From assembly GCF_900156095.1 (NCBI RefSeq), contig NZ_FTMJ01000007.1, positions 62,001-126,000 on the forward strand: a stretch of 64,000 bases of DNA, in the 5' to 3' direction. Positions 29,740-39,352 of this stretch are shown piece after piece. Source of the stretch: Aeromonas sp. RU39B (lineage in GTDB: Bacteria > Pseudomonadota > Gammaproteobacteria > Enterobacterales > Aeromonadaceae). The notes under the pieces are model-generated. The model was not told where the DNA came from. It worked only from the letters and a program-made list of their open reading frames with translations, and ran no database searches. Position numbers and translations under genes: made by a program. How positions within the stretch are numbered: position 1 is the stretch's first letter; each line of letters opens with the position of its first letter.

Positions 29740-30033
29740 ATGAACCAAGACATTCTGTTTCCCGACCTGCAGGAGTGGCATGGCAGCAGCCAGCTGGTGA
29801 GCTTTCCTGCCCAGCAGTGCGGAGCCCTGATCCAGTGCTATATCAGCAAATCCCAGCTGGAACATATGACCGGCCTGCCTCTGTTGGCCGAGGCGGATGT
29901 GATGCGGGCGTTTGATTCTCTGCGCTTTGATATCGAAGAGATGGCTAGCTCCGCTATCGAGGAGCAGAACTTTGCTGCCGATGGCGGTATTTATATTGGT
30001 CAACACAGCGCTCATTATCGGGGAACGCCGTGA
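29740..30033 (+). CDS. DUF1488 family protein
   Basis: A 97-residue protein of the DUF1488 family (E. coli YrdB relatives), starting MNQDILFPDLQEWHG and containing VSFPAQQCGALIQCYIS. The function is unknown. It follows aroE by 24 bases, the position seen in Vibrio and E. coli, so it is likely cotranscribed. Confidence 0.85.
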   Translation: MNQDILFPDLQEWHGSSQLVSFPAQQCGALIQCYISKSQLEHMTGLPLLAEADVMRAFDSLRFDIEEMASSAIEEQNFAADGGIYIGQHSAHYRGTP

Positions 30034-30189
30034 AAAGGTAGATTTCTTACCTGTTTGCTGTAGGAAATTGCCTTTTCAGTGGTCTGACAACGTTTTCTTT
30101 TTGAATCCATTTGCTGCAACAAGCCTTTGTTTTTCAATGCTCTGAGGCTTTTTATGGTTTTTATGATGTTTAATCATTGGTAAAGGTCG

Positions 30190-30217
30190 TTGAGCCCGCT
30201 TTTGTCTAATGTATATT
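30190..30217 (+). promoter_or_regulatory. Sigma70-type promoter for the RNA at 30224
   Basis: TTGAGC (30190-30195) and TATATT (30212-30217) are 16 bases apart. A palindrome CTAAT-GTAT-ATTAG (30206-30219) overlaps the -10. The AT-rich stretch 30034-30189 before it holds no gene I can support. Confidence 0.5.
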
Positions 30218-30223
30218 AGTCAG

Positions 30224-30505
30224 TGAGAGCACCTCGTCGCCTTGGTCCTTCCGGTACCGCGACGCTCGCATCAAGGGAGTGGTGCCCTTTCAAGAAGAGA
30301 GGTCAAGGCATGACGCCGCCTTCCCGGGCCGCAGGCAGGAGCCAGCAGGCCAGGTAAAAAAGAAGCAAGCACACGCAAATCATACAAACACAATAAATTA
30401 TGTTACGAGTCAGGGAGACTCTCTGTACCTCACCGCAGTGTGAATGAGGCGCGGACGATGCATCGGGCATCAGGATCTCAAGGGGCAGCGCGCGCTGCCT
30501 TTTTT
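30224..30505 (+). ncRNA. Candidate CsrA-binding small RNA (CsrB/CsrC-like)
   Basis: The 693-base space between the DUF1488 gene and yihI contains a promoter (30190-30217) and a strong terminator (GGCAGC-GCGC-GCTGCC then six T, about 30484-30505), defining a transcript of roughly 280 nt. Three GGA motifs sit in hairpin loops: GCATCA-AGGGAG-TGGTGC (30268-30285), GGC-AGGA-GCC (30334-30343) and GAGTC-AGGGA-GACTC (30407-30421). Such loops are the CsrA-binding pattern. In E. coli csrC lies directly upstream of yihI, the same place. Only about five GGA occur in total, far fewer than in CsrB, so the call is tentative. A 15-codon frame (30310-30357) inside it is probably fortuitous. Confidence 0.5.
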
Positions 30506-30667
30506 CTGTCTGGCGATTAACCGCTGACCCCTTTTTGTGTCAAAATAGTCACCATCAAACCCAGTCTGTGCCTTTTCCCGGCCGGTGTACCGTTGTAAAG
30601 CAAGGCAGAATCCGCGCCGGATCCCAATCCCGCGCCTCTCTCCTGTACCCTCTTTCCACGTCCCGTT

Positions 30668-30690
30668 AAGATGCCCTTCCATGGCATCTT
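30668..30690 (+). promoter_or_regulatory. Hairpin in the yihI leader
   Basis: AAGATGCC (30668-30675) pairs exactly with GGCATCTT (30683-30690), about 37 bases before the yihI start. No T-run follows directly. The role is unknown. Confidence 0.35.
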
Positions 30691-30726
30691 CAGTCTGGTT
30701 CCGTTGTCTTTTTTTGGAGTGAAGTC

Positions 30727-31269
30727 ATGTCGGCCAAACAACCTGTTCGCAAGCCCAAGAGCGGCGGCAAGAAAGAGTCCCAAGAGAGCGCCCTGGCCGG
30801 GCGTCAGCGCAAGCGTATCGCCAAGCGTAAAGGGCTGAAGGCGGGCTCCCGCCACTCGGTTGCCGATAACGGCGGCAAGTCTGGCAAGAAGGAGAAGAAG
30901 GATCCGCGTATCGGTTCCCGTACTCCGGTAGCACTGATTGTTGAAGCGCCCAAGCCGCAGCCTGCCAAGAGCAAGCCGGTCAAAGAAGAGAAGAAGCCGC
31001 TGCCGCTCACTCCCGAGCAGGAGCTGGCCATGATCGAGAACGATGATCGTCTCAATGCGCTGATGGATCGCCTTGATGAGGGCGAGACCCTGAGCCCGGC
31101 GGATCAAGCCTGGGTCGAGCAGCAGGTCACCCGTCACCAGCAACTGATGGAAGAGCTGGGTCTGGTGGAAGAGGACGATGAAGACGAAGATGACGCCGAG
31201 CCCGCCAGCGATGACGAGCTGTGGGATCGCTTCCTCGACTCTGACTACAAGCCCGAGCCCAAGCCGTGA
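30727..31269 (+). CDS. yihI: Der GTPase activator YihI
   Basis: A 180-residue protein with a highly basic N-terminal half (RKRIAKRKGLKAGSRHS) and a very acidic C-terminal half (EEDDEDEDDAEPASDDELWD). This is the YihI charge layout. YihI stimulates the GTPase Der during 50S ribosome assembly. GGAG precedes the start. Its stop overlaps the next start (TGATG). Confidence 0.92.
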   Translation: MSAKQPVRKPKSGGKKESQESALAGRQRKRIAKRKGLKAGSRHSVADNGGKSGKKEKKDPRIGSRTPVALIVEAPKPQPAKSKPVKEEKKPLPLTPEQELAMIENDDRLNALMDRLDEGETLSPADQAWVEQQVTRHQQLMEELGLVEEDDEDEDDAEPASDDELWDRFLDSDYKPEPKP

Positions 31270-31715
31270 TGTTGACGGCTCTGGCACTGAGCGGGGCGGT
31301 GATTTTGCTAGGTCTGGCGGCATATGCCGCCAGTCTGCTGCGCCAGCTGCGGCGTCAGAGTCAGGCCCGCAACACGGCCATTCGGGAGCGCAATACGCGC
31401 ATTCTGGACAGCGTTCAACTGATCGCCCGTGCCGTGAGTGAGGGGCAATGCGAGTTGTCGGAAGGGGCGATTCGTCTCACCAATCTGCTCGATGCTCTGC
31501 AATGGACACCGCCACAGCCGCTGGCCGTGATGTATCCCGGTCTGTACGGGCTGTATGACAAGATCAAAGATCTGCCGACCCATGCGGCGCGCCGTGAGCT
31601 GACCAAGCAGGAGCGGATGCGCCAGGATGTGCGGCGACTTGGCCATGAAGCCGACTATAACGATCAGATCCACGATGATCTGGCAAAACTGGCCCGTCTC
31701 ACGCTGCCGGGATGA
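31269..31715 (+). CDS. DUF2489 family membrane-anchored protein
   Basis: A 148-residue protein with one N-terminal membrane helix (about 3-23) followed by a charged cytoplasmic region containing IRERNTRILDSVQLIARA and EGAIRLTNLLDAL. This is the DUF2489 pattern found beside yihI in Vibrio and Aeromonas. Function is unknown. ATG 31269 shares one base with the yihI stop, so translation is coupled. Confidence 0.85.
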   Translation: MLTALALSGAVILLGLAAYAASLLRQLRRQSQARNTAIRERNTRILDSVQLIARAVSEGQCELSEGAIRLTNLLDALQWTPPQPLAVMYPGLYGLYDKIKDLPTHAARRELTKQERMRQDVRRLGHEADYNDQIHDDLAKLARLTLPG

Positions 31716-31736
31716 GGCCATCATGAGGAGCGTGAT

Positions 31737-33110
31737 GTGCAAGCAGAGAAGATTGTCTGGGATCAGGCGCTGATCGAGAAATACAACTACAGCGGCCCCC
31801 GTTATACCTCCTATCCGACGGCGCTCGAATTTGATGAGGCGTTCGGCTTTGATCAGTTTGTGACTGCTGCCGGTCAATATCCTGCCCGTCCACTCTCCCT
31901 GTATGTGCATATCCCGTTCTGCCACAAGCTCTGTTACTACTGTGGCTGCAACAAGGTGATCACCCGTCACCAGCACAAAGCCGACCACTATCTCGATTAT
32001 CTGGAGCGCGAAATTCGCGCCTTGGCGCCGCGCTTTGCCGATCGCACCGTGACCCAGCTGCACTGGGGTGGCGGCACACCGACTTATCTGACCGAAACCC
32101 AGACTCGCCGCCTGATGAGTATGCTGCGCGAGCACTTCCACTTTGCCGAGGTGGGCGAAATCAGCATCGAGGTCGATCCGCGGGAGATCGAGCTCTCCAT
32201 GCTCGATGTGCTGCGTGACGTCGGCTTTAACCGCATCAGCTTAGGGGTGCAGGATTTCAACAAGTCGGTGCAAGAGGCGGTCAACCGCGAGCAGGACAAC
32301 GACTTTATCCATGCCATGCTGGCGCGCGCCCGTGCGCTGGGATTTAGCTCAACCAACCTCGATCTCATCTACGGTCTGCCACGCCAGACCCGTGAGAGCT
32401 TCCGCCATACGCTCGAAGAGGTGCTGGGCACCGAGCCGGCGCGGTTGTCGATCTTCAACTATGCCCACCTGCCAAGCCGCTTTGCCGCCCAGCGCAAGCT
32501 CAAAGAAGAAGAGATGCCAGCGCCGCGCGAGAAGCTCGCCATGCTGCAGGAGACCATCGAATTTCTCACCGGCCGTGGCTATCAGTTTATCGGTATGGAT
32601 CACTTTGCCAGACCCGATGACGAGCTGGCGGTGGCCCAGCGTGAGGGCAAGCTGCATCGCAACTTTCAGGGGTACACCACCCAGGGCGAGTGCGATCTGC
32701 TTGGGCTCGGAGTCTCCTCGATCAGCATGCTGGGGGATGCCTATTCCCAGAACCAGAAAGATCTCAAAGAGTATTACGCCCAGATCGATACGCTCGGCCA
32801 TGCCCAGTGGAAGGGGTGCGCCCTTAACCGGGATGACCTGATCCGCCGGGATGTTATCAAGGGACTTATCTGCAATTTTCGTCTCGACTTTGCCGAGATT
32901 GAGCAGCGCTACGATCTGCGCTTTGCCGATTACTTTGCCGAGGATCTGGCCCTGCTCAAGACCTTCGTCGACGATGGTCTGGTCATGCTGGATGAGGGGC
33001 GTATCGAGGTGGCGCCAACTGGTCACCTGCTTATTCGCAACATCTGCATGTGCTTTGATGTGTACCTGCGACGCAAGGCGCGGCAGCAGCAATTCTCCCG
33101 GGTCATCTGA
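31737..33110 (+). CDS. hemN: Oxygen-independent coproporphyrinogen III oxidase HemN
   Basis: A 457-residue radical-SAM enzyme. The cluster-binding motif is in HIPFCHKLCYYCGCNKV, followed by LHWGGGTPTYL, SIEVDPRE and LGLGVSSISMLGDAY. It carries out the anaerobic step matched aerobically by HemF. The start is GTG 31737 with GAGGAG six bases upstream; the nearby ATG at 31735 is out of frame. Confidence 0.95.
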   Translation: MQAEKIVWDQALIEKYNYSGPRYTSYPTALEFDEAFGFDQFVTAAGQYPARPLSLYVHIPFCHKLCYYCGCNKVITRHQHKADHYLDYLEREIRALAPRFADRTVTQLHWGGGTPTYLTETQTRRLMSMLREHFHFAEVGEISIEVDPREIELSMLDVLRDVGFNRISLGVQDFNKSVQEAVNREQDNDFIHAMLARARALGFSSTNLDLIYGLPRQTRESFRHTLEEVLGTEPARLSIFNYAHLPSRFAAQRKLKEEEMPAPREKLAMLQETIEFLTGRGYQFIGMDHFARPDDELAVAQREGKLHRNFQGYTTQGECDLLGLGVSSISMLGDAYSQNQKDLKEYYAQIDTLGHAQWKGCALNRDDLIRRDVIKGLICNFRLDFAEIEQRYDLRFADYFAEDLALLKTFVDDGLVMLDEGRIEVAPTGHLLIRNICMCFDVYLRRKARQQQFSRVI

Positions 33111-33127
33111 TGGCCCGTCTCACATAG

Positions 33128-33157
33128 GGACCGCCAAGCGGTCCTTATTTATTTTTG
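33128..33157 (+). terminator. Terminator of hemN
   Basis: GGACCGC-CAA-GCGGTCC (33128-33144) followed by TTATTTATTTTT. Confidence 0.8.
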
Positions 33158-33240
33158 AGATAAGCAAAGCGCAACTTATTCGTTCTCATATATAAGCTCT
33201 CACGGCATGCTGCTCCCATTAACCGATAAGGAGCGTCACC

Positions 33241-34239
33241 ATGAAAGCGTCTGTTGTCACCCTCTCCCTGCTTGCAGCCTTGGCCTGGAGTCCGCTGCAG
33301 GCTGCCGAACGCCAACTGCTCAACGTCTCTTACGATCCGACCCGTGAGCTCTATCAGGATTACAACAGCGCGTTTGCCAGCTATTGGCAGGGCAAAACCG
33401 GTGACAGCGTCACCGTCAAACAGTCTCATGGTGGCTCGGGTAAACAGGCGCGTGCGGTGACCGATGGTCTGGAGGCCGACGTGGTCTCCCTCGCCCTGGG
33501 TTACGACATCAATGCCATCGCCAAGGCGGGCTTGCTGCCGGAGAACTGGCAATCGGCGCTGCCGCACAACGCATCGCCGTATACCTCCACCATCGTATTC
33601 CTGGTGCGCAAGGGCAACCCCAAAGCCATTAAGGACTGGAACGATCTGGTGCGTGATGACGTCTCCATCGTGACCCCCAATCCCAAGACCTCGGGCGGTG
33701 CCCGTTGGAACTATCTGGCCGCTTGGGGTTACGCCAAGCAGCAGGGGGGTGAAGAGAAGGCCAAGCAGTTCATCACCGATCTCTACAAGCATGTGAAGGT
33801 ACTCGATTCCGGCGCCCGTGGCGCGACCACCAGCTTTGTCGAGCGTGGAATTGGCGATGTGTTGCTGGCGTGGGAGAACGAGGCATTGTTAGTGCTGTCG
33901 CAACCGCAGACTGCCGACAAGTTTGAGCTGGTGGTGCCGTCGGTATCGATTCTGGCCGAGCCGCCGGTTGCCGTGGTCGACAAGGTTGCCAAAAAGCACG
34001 GCACCGAAGAGTTGGCCAAGGCGTATCTGGCCTACCTCTATTCGGAAGAGGGCCAACGCATCGCCGCCAAACACTTCTATCGACCGACCGATCCCAAGGT
34101 TGCTGCCGAGGTGAAGGATCGCTTCCCGGCGCTGAAACTGTTCACCCTGAAAGATATTGAAGGGGATTGGGATCAGGCGCAGAAGCATCACTTTGCCAAT
34201 GGCGGTCTGTTCGATCAGCTCTACCAACCGGGTCGCTGA
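33241..34239 (+). CDS. sbp: Sulfate-binding periplasmic protein
   Basis: A 332-residue protein with a clear signal peptide (cleavage after PLQAA, about residue 21). Family segments are [37 protein letters not shown] and [19 protein letters not shown], which form the sulfate site of Sbp/CysP. It delivers sulfate (or thiosulfate) to CysTWA encoded 0.8 kb downstream. It sits in a separate unit with the small hydrolase, ending at a terminator before cysT. Confidence 0.93.
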   Translation: MKASVVTLSLLAALAWSPLQAAERQLLNVSYDPTRELYQDYNSAFASYWQGKTGDSVTVKQSHGGSGKQARAVTDGLEADVVSLALGYDINAIAKAGLLPENWQSALPHNASPYTSTIVFLVRKGNPKAIKDWNDLVRDDVSIVTPNPKTSGGARWNYLAAWGYAKQQGGEEKAKQFITDLYKHVKVLDSGARGATTSFVERGIGDVLLAWENEALLVLSQPQTADKFELVVPSVSILAEPPVAVVDKVAKKHGTEELAKAYLAYLYSEEGQRIAAKHFYRPTDPKVAAEVKDRFPALKLFTLKDIEGDWDQAQKHHFANGGLFDQLYQPGR

Positions 34240-34261
34240 CCCGCTTCTCTGGAGGCACACC

Positions 34262-34840
34262 ATGCATCGCGTCCTTCTGGTTCCCGGTCTGCATAACAGC
34301 GGTCCGGAACACTGGCAGAGCCAGTGGCATCAGCGTTTTCCCACTTGGCAACGTTTAGACGGCCTGCCGTGGGATCAGCCCAATCTCACCATCTGGAGCG
34401 AGCGGCTGGCTGATGTGTTGGCGCAGAGTCCGGAGCCGGTGCATCTGGTAGCCCACTCCTTTGGCACGTTGACTGCGGTCGCCGCCAGTCGGTTGCAGCC
34501 GGACAAGGTGGCCTCCCTGTTTCTGGCGGCACCGGCCGATCCGGAGCGCTTTGGTATTGTGGAGCGGCGCTTAAGTGGTTCGCTGCCCGCGCCGGCGCTG
34601 TTGGTGGCCAGCCGCAGCGACCCCTGGATGTCCTTCGAGCGAGCCAGTCGCTGGAGTCGGCTGTGGCAGACGCCCCTGTTTGATGCAGGAGCCGTTGGCC
34701 ATATCAACGTCGAATCGGGTCACGGTGAGTGGGGAGATGGATTGGCGCTGCTTGCCGATCTGCATGGTCGGCAGCAGCGTTATCGCTATTTTTCCCATCA
34801 CCGCCAGCAGCGTAGCTGGAGAGCCAGTCTGACGGGTTAA
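34262..34840 (+). CDS. RBBP9/YdeN family alpha/beta hydrolase
   Basis: A 192-residue small serine hydrolase beginning HRVLLVPGLHNSGPEHWQ, with nucleophile elbow VAHSFGTL, acid in SRSDPWMSF and His in NVESGHGEW, all typical of the RBBP9/YdeN (DUF452-like) group. The substrate is unknown. It starts 22 bases after sbp with GGAGG six bases upstream, so it is cotranscribed with the sulfate-binding protein. The same pairing in other genomes hints at a link to sulfur metabolism, but that is inference. Confidence 0.85.
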   Translation: MHRVLLVPGLHNSGPEHWQSQWHQRFPTWQRLDGLPWDQPNLTIWSERLADVLAQSPEPVHLVAHSFGTLTAVAASRLQPDKVASLFLAAPADPERFGIVERRLSGSLPAPALLVASRSDPWMSFERASRWSRLWQTPLFDAGAVGHINVESGHGEWGDGLALLADLHGRQQRYRYFSHHRQQRSWRASLTG

Positions 34841-34860
34841 GAGAAGTGATTGGAGAAAAG

Positions 34861-34885
34861 AGCAGGTCGCTGACCTGCTTTTTTT
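34861..34885 (+). terminator. Terminator after the sbp-hydrolase unit
   Basis: AGCAGGTC-GCT-GACCTGCT (34861-34879) followed by a run of T. Canonical. Confidence 0.9.
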
Positions 34886-34998
34886 ATGTCCGCACTGCGT
34901 TAGCAGAAAAGTGGAATAGCAAAGCTGGAATCGATCTTTGTCATCGCACCTGCCGCGCCGCAAAATTAGTGTTAACTTTTATAACGAATGGAGTCGTT

Positions 34999-35838
34999 AT
35001 GCGATCCAGTTCTTATTCAGTACTTCCGGGACTGGGTCCCACCCTCGGTTTCACGCTGGCCTATCTGGGATTGCTGGTGCTGCTGCCGATCTCGGCACTG
35101 GTGCTCTATTCGGTCAATCACTTAAGCGCGGCCGAGTTCTGGCAGGCCGTGAGCCAGCCACGGGTGGTTGCCTCGTTTCGTCTGAGTTTTGTCGCCGCCC
35201 TTATCGGGGCCACCCTCAATGCCCTGTTTGGGTTAATCCTCTCTTGGGTGCTGGTGCGTTACACCTTCCCCGGCCGCCGTCTGGTCGATGCTTTGATCGA
35301 TCTGCCGTTTGCCATGCCAACCGCCGTATCAGGCATCGCCCTGTGCGCCATCTTTGCCCCCAACGGCTGGATTGGCAAGCTGGTGGCGCCGCTGGGCATT
35401 GAGATGGCTTACAACCCGGTCGGGGTGGTGATTGCACTGACCTTTATCGGATTGCCGTTTGTGGTGCGCACCCTGCAACCGGTGCTGCGCGAGTTGGAGA
35501 CCGAGCAGGAAGAGGCGGCGGCCTGCCTTGGCGCCAACCGCTGGCAAACCTTCAGCCGAGTGCTGTGGCCGACCTTGCTGCCGGCACTGCTGACTGGTTT
35601 TGCGCTGGCGTTTGCCCGCGCTGTCGGTGAATACGGCTCGGTCATCTTCATTGCCGGAAACTTACCGATGGTGTCGGAGATCGCCCCCCTGATGATCATG
35701 AGTCACCTGGAGGAGTACGACTATGCCGGTGCTTCGGCCATCGCGGTGGTGATGCTCTCCCTGTCGTTTTTGTTGCTGCTGCTGATTAACCAACTGCAGG
35801 CCTGGAGCTGGCAGCGTATTGGAGGAAGCCGGGTATGA
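34999..35838 (+). CDS. cysT: Sulfate ABC transporter permease CysT
   Basis: A 279-residue inner-membrane permease with six helices. The EAA loop is EQEEAAACLGANRWQTFSRV. Landmarks DLPFAMPTAVSGIALC and FARAVGEYGSVIFIAG are typical of CysT/CysU. It pairs with CysW, whose start overlaps its stop (ATGA). GGAG lies six bases before ATG 34999. Confidence 0.95.
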   Translation: MRSSSYSVLPGLGPTLGFTLAYLGLLVLLPISALVLYSVNHLSAAEFWQAVSQPRVVASFRLSFVAALIGATLNALFGLILSWVLVRYTFPGRRLVDALIDLPFAMPTAVSGIALCAIFAPNGWIGKLVAPLGIEMAYNPVGVVIALTFIGLPFVVRTLQPVLRELETEQEEAAACLGANRWQTFSRVLWPTLLPALLTGFALAFARAVGEYGSVIFIAGNLPMVSEIAPLMIMSHLEEYDYAGASAIAVVMLSLSFLLLLLINQLQAWSWQRIGGSRV

Positions 35839-36713
35839 GTGAGATAACACTGACGGTCACGGCTGCCGCAACTCCGGTGGCGCAGGCTCCGGTGGTGACC
35901 CGCGAGCCACGCTGGGTCAAGGTACTGCTGATCATGCTGGGTCTGGGCTGGTTTGCAGCGCTGCTGCTGTTGCCACTGGCGACGGTCTTTATACAGGCGC
36001 TCACGCCGGGGCTGCGTTTTTTCTGGGAGGCCATCAGCGAGCCCGACGCCATCAGCGCGCTCGGCCTGACCGCATTGGTGACCCTCTGCTCGGTGCCGCT
36101 CAACGTGCTGTTTGGGCTGGCGGCTGCTTGGGCGATTGCCCGCTTTCGTTTCCCCGGCCGGCAACTGTTGATCACTGTGATTGACCTGCCGTTTTCGGTC
36201 TCACCGGTGATCGCCGGATTGATGTTCGTACTGCTGTTTGGCAGTCGCGGCTGGTTTGGGGATTGGTTGAGCGCGCATGACATCAAGATCATCTTCGCCA
36301 CACCGGGGATCATTTTGGCCACCACCTTTATCACTGTGCCGTTTGTGGTGCGTGAGCTGCTGCCGCAGATGGAGGCGCGTGGCCCGGAAGAGGAGGAGGC
36401 CGCCATGATGCTGGGAGCCAGCGCTTTGCAGATGTTCTGGCGGGTGACCCTGCCCGGCATCCGCTGGAGCCTGATGTATGGCGTGCTGCTCTCCACGGCC
36501 CGAGCGGTGGGCGAGTTTGGCGCGGTGTCGGTCGTATCCGGTCATATTCGCGGCGAGACCAACACCCTGCCTCTGCACATCGAGATTCTCTACAACGAGT
36601 ACCAGACCGGGGCTGCCTTTGCGGTGGCGAGCCTGCTCGCCCTGTTCGGCATAGTGACCCTGATCGGTGAAACCCTGCTCTCGCGCCTGCGTGGCGCCGG
36701 GCAGAAACAGTGA
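35835..36713 (+). CDS. cysW: Sulfate ABC transporter permease CysW
   Basis: A 292-residue permease with six helices, DLPFSVSPVIAGLMFVLLFG, the EAA loop EEEEAAMMLGASALQMFWRV and TARAVGEFGAVSVVSGHIRG. It forms the channel heterodimer with CysT. The four-base overlap with cysT indicates coupled translation. Confidence 0.95.
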   Translation: MSEITLTVTAAATPVAQAPVVTREPRWVKVLLIMLGLGWFAALLLLPLATVFIQALTPGLRFFWEAISEPDAISALGLTALVTLCSVPLNVLFGLAAAWAIARFRFPGRQLLITVIDLPFSVSPVIAGLMFVLLFGSRGWFGDWLSAHDIKIIFATPGIILATTFITVPFVVRELLPQMEARGPEEEEAAMMLGASALQMFWRVTLPGIRWSLMYGVLLSTARAVGEFGAVSVVSGHIRGETNTLPLHIEILYNEYQTGAAFAVASLLALFGIVTLIGETLLSRLRGAGQKQ

Positions 36714-36740
36714 TATTCCTGCGGACGTGAAGGGGACCCC

Positions 36741-37808
36741 ATGAGCATCCAGGTTCAGCAACTTAACAAGCATTTCAATCAGTACGCCGCCCTGCAGGAT
36801 ATCAATCTCGACTTCCATGACGGGGAGCTGGTGGCCCTGCTGGGGCCCTCGGGCTGCGGCAAAACCACCCTGCTGCGCATCATTGCCGGTCTCGAGCAGG
36901 CCGATAGCGGGCGCGTCATTATTCGCGGCGAAGATGCCTCGGATTTGCATGTGCGTGAGCGCAACGTCGGCTTTGTATTCCAGCACTACGCCCTGTTTCG
37001 CCATATGACGGTGTTTGAAAACGTGGCCTTTGGTCTGCGGGTCAAACCCCGTGGTCAGCGGCCGGATGAGCGCACCATCAGCAGCCGGGTCAATGAGCTG
37101 CTCGAACTGGTGCAACTGGGTCATGTGGCGGGTCGTTATCCGGCCCAGCTCTCCGGTGGACAACGCCAGCGGGTGGCTCTGGCCCGTGCACTGGCGGTGC
37201 AACCCAAGGTATTACTGCTCGACGAGCCGTTTGGTGCGCTCGATGCCCAAGTGCGCAAAGAGCTACGCCGCTGGCTGCGTGAGCTGCACGACGAGCTGCA
37301 CGTCACCAGTCTGTTTGTCACCCACGATCAGGAAGAGGCGCTCGAAGTGGCCGACCGGGTGGTGCTGATGAACGCCGGTCGCGTCGAGCAGATTGGCTCG
37401 CCGGCCGAGGTGTATGAGCAGCCGGCCAGCCCCTTTGTGCACAGTTTCCTCGGCAGTGTGAACCTGTTCCATGGCCGCGTGGCTGAGTTGGGGCTGGGGA
37501 TCGACGATCAGCTGATCCGTGGCGCTGTGCCGCAAACCTTGGCGCCAGGCAGTGCGGCGGTCGCCTATGTGCGTCCGCACGAGCTGGAGATTGCGCCGGG
37601 CAGTGCAGGGGAAGGCGTGCCGGCGGTGATTGCTCGTCTGCTGCCGGTCGGTGCCCGAATTCGCGTCGAGCTACGCGGACAGGGTGCTCAGGCCGCCCGC
37701 CTGTATGAAGCGGAGATCGGCAAGGAGCAAGCCGCCACCCTGCAACCGGGGCAGGCAGTGCGTCTGGTCGCCAGACAGGCCCAGTTCTATCCGGACTATC
37801 AGATCTAG
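36741..37808 (+). CDS. cysA: Sulfate ABC transporter ATPase CysA
   Basis: A 355-residue ATPase: Walker [12 protein letters not shown], signature [15 protein letters not shown], Walker [18 protein letters not shown]-loop [12 protein letters not shown], then a C-terminal TOBE-like domain (about 240-355). It drives sulfate/thiosulfate import through CysTW. Confidence 0.96.
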   Translation: MSIQVQQLNKHFNQYAALQDINLDFHDGELVALLGPSGCGKTTLLRIIAGLEQADSGRVIIRGEDASDLHVRERNVGFVFQHYALFRHMTVFENVAFGLRVKPRGQRPDERTISSRVNELLELVQLGHVAGRYPAQLSGGQRQRVALARALAVQPKVLLLDEPFGALDAQVRKELRRWLRELHDELHVTSLFVTHDQEEALEVADRVVLMNAGRVEQIGSPAEVYEQPASPFVHSFLGSVNLFHGRVAELGLGIDDQLIRGAVPQTLAPGSAAVAYVRPHELEIAPGSAGEGVPAVIARLLPVGARIRVELRGQGAQAARLYEAEIGKEQAATLQPGQAVRLVARQAQFYPDYQI

Positions 37809-37817
37809 GGAGAGATC

Positions 37818-38768
37818 ATGAATTTTCAACAGCTGCGCATCATCCGCGAGGCCGCACGTCGCGACTGCAACCTGACCGAGGTGGCCAATGCGCTCTACAC
37901 CTCACAGTCCGGCGTTAGCCGCCATATTCGCGAGCTGGAAGAGGAGCTTGGCATTGCGCTGTTTGTGCGTCACGGCAAGCGATTGCTCGGAATGACCGAG
38001 CCGGGTAAGGAGTTGCTGGTGCTGGCCGAGCGCATCCTGAGTGATGCCCACAACATCCGCAAACTGGCCAGCTCGTTTGCCAACCGCGAGTCGGGGCGGC
38101 TGCTGGTGGCGACAACCCATACTCAGGCGCGCTATGCCCTGCCGCGCGTCATTCAGGCATTTCGCGAGCAGTTTCCACAGGTGCAGCTGGAGTTGCATCA
38201 GGGCGGACCGGACGAGATCGTGCGGCTGTTGCAGGCCGGTGCAGTGGATATCGGGATCAGTAGCGAGCGACTCGATCACAGTGACGGCGTGGTGGCGTTT
38301 CCCTACTATCGTTGGCACCACAATGTGGTGGTGCCGGCCGGCCATCCGCTGACCGGGCAACCGGATCTGACGTTGGCGCAGTTGGCGCAGTGGCCGATCA
38401 TCACCTATCAGTCTGGCTTGACCGGGCGTGCCCGGGTCGATGAGGCGTTTGCCAACGCCGGGATCGAGCCGGAAATCCTGCTGACGGCGCAAGATTCCGA
38501 CGTTATCAAAACCTACGTCGAGCTCGATATGGGGGTCGGCATCTTGGCCGACATGGCGTTTGATGCCAATCGTGACAGCGGTCTGGTACAGCTCGATGGC
38601 AGTCACCTGTTTGCACCGCATACCGCCTGGTTGGGCCTCAAGCAGGGACAGTTCCAACACAATTTTGTCTGGCAGTTCATTCAGTTGTGTAATCCTGCCC
38701 TTTCGCTGACCGATATTCAGTCGCGGGTGATGGGAGCGGTCGAAAACTCGCTCGATTATCAAATCTGA
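37818..38768 (+). CDS. CysB/Cbl family LysR regulator
   Basis: A 316-residue LysR regulator nine bases after cysA. The helix-turn-helix is NLTEVANALYTSQSGVSRHI. The effector pocket keeps Thr100, Thr102 and Gln103 (ATTHTQARYALP) and the TGR motif near residue 200. These are the sulfate/N-acetylserine contacts of CysB. Position at the end of the sulfate operon and intact pocket suggest it controls sulfate uptake. It could be the functional CysB or a Cbl. Confidence 0.9.
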   Translation: MNFQQLRIIREAARRDCNLTEVANALYTSQSGVSRHIRELEEELGIALFVRHGKRLLGMTEPGKELLVLAERILSDAHNIRKLASSFANRESGRLLVATTHTQARYALPRVIQAFREQFPQVQLELHQGGPDEIVRLLQAGAVDIGISSERLDHSDGVVAFPYYRWHHNVVVPAGHPLTGQPDLTLAQLAQWPIITYQSGLTGRARVDEAFANAGIEPEILLTAQDSDVIKTYVELDMGVGILADMAFDANRDSGLVQLDGSHLFAPHTAWLGLKQGQFQHNFVWQFIQLCNPALSLTDIQSRVMGAVENSLDYQI

Positions 38769-38872
38769 GTCCGCTTATCCCCTCTCAAGCGTGGCGCCAA
38801 GGACGGTATACGGGTTACATTAGTGACCATGATGACCGGACTCCCAGTGGCAAACGTCGCTTTTGGGTGCTG

Positions 38873-39352
38873 ATGATGCCCAGCCAAGCCGCGCTACCCC
38901 GTTACCTCTCCCTGCGTGATGCAACGCCAGACGATCTGGCGGCGATCGTCCGCCTCGAGCGTTACATGTTCAGCCCTGAAATTGCCTTCGGCCTCGAGCG
39001 TTGGCGCTATCTGCTGGCTCGCTCCAGTGGCCGCACCTGGCTGCTGCTCGATGCCAGTGGCGAGCTGCTCGGCTATCTCTGCATGCTTGAGCACAAGGGG
39101 TGGCGGCGGGTGGTGGTGCAGACGCTGGCCATTCACTGGCGCATTCGCGGTGTGGGTTGGGCGCGCTGGCTGCTTGAGCAGTTGATCCGTGAGGCGCGCA
39201 GCCAGGGGTGGCGCAGCATCCGGCTGGAAGTGAGCGATCGCAATCCGGAGGGGCTGGCGCTTTACGACAAGCTCGGCTTTGCCTGCGTCACTGTGCTGCC
39301 GGATTACTACGGCGAGGGCCATCATGGTCAGCGCAGGGTGTTGACGCTATGA
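38873..39352 (+). CDS. GNAT family N-acetyltransferase (RimI-like)
   Basis: About 159 residues with the acetyl-CoA loop LAIHWRIRGVGWARWLLEQL (the R/Q-x-x-G-x-G/A pattern), the beta5 segment IRLEVSDRNPEGLALYDKLG and a final YYGEGHHGQR resembling RimI and its relatives. The target amine is unknown. The start is uncertain: GTG 38867, ATG 38873 or ATG 38876, none with a strong ribosome site. The stop overlaps the next start (ATGA). Confidence 0.82.
   Translation: MMPSQAALPRYLSLRDATPDDLAAIVRLERYMFSPEIAFGLERWRYLLARSSGRTWLLLDASGELLGYLCMLEHKGWRRVVVQTLAIHWRIRGVGWARWLLEQLIREARSQGWRSIRLEVSDRNPEGLALYDKLGFACVTVLPDYYGEGHHGQRRVLTL

Noticed and set aside
30310-30357. A 15-codon frame with a fair ribosome site inside the candidate CsrC-like RNA
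   Set aside because: Too short and without conserved features to call; kept only as a note.
30034-30726. Possible rRNA operon or tRNA after the aroE-DUF1488 pair, as in Vibrio
   Set aside because: No 16S, 23S or tRNA-like sequence is present; the gap holds the small RNA candidate and the yihI leader.
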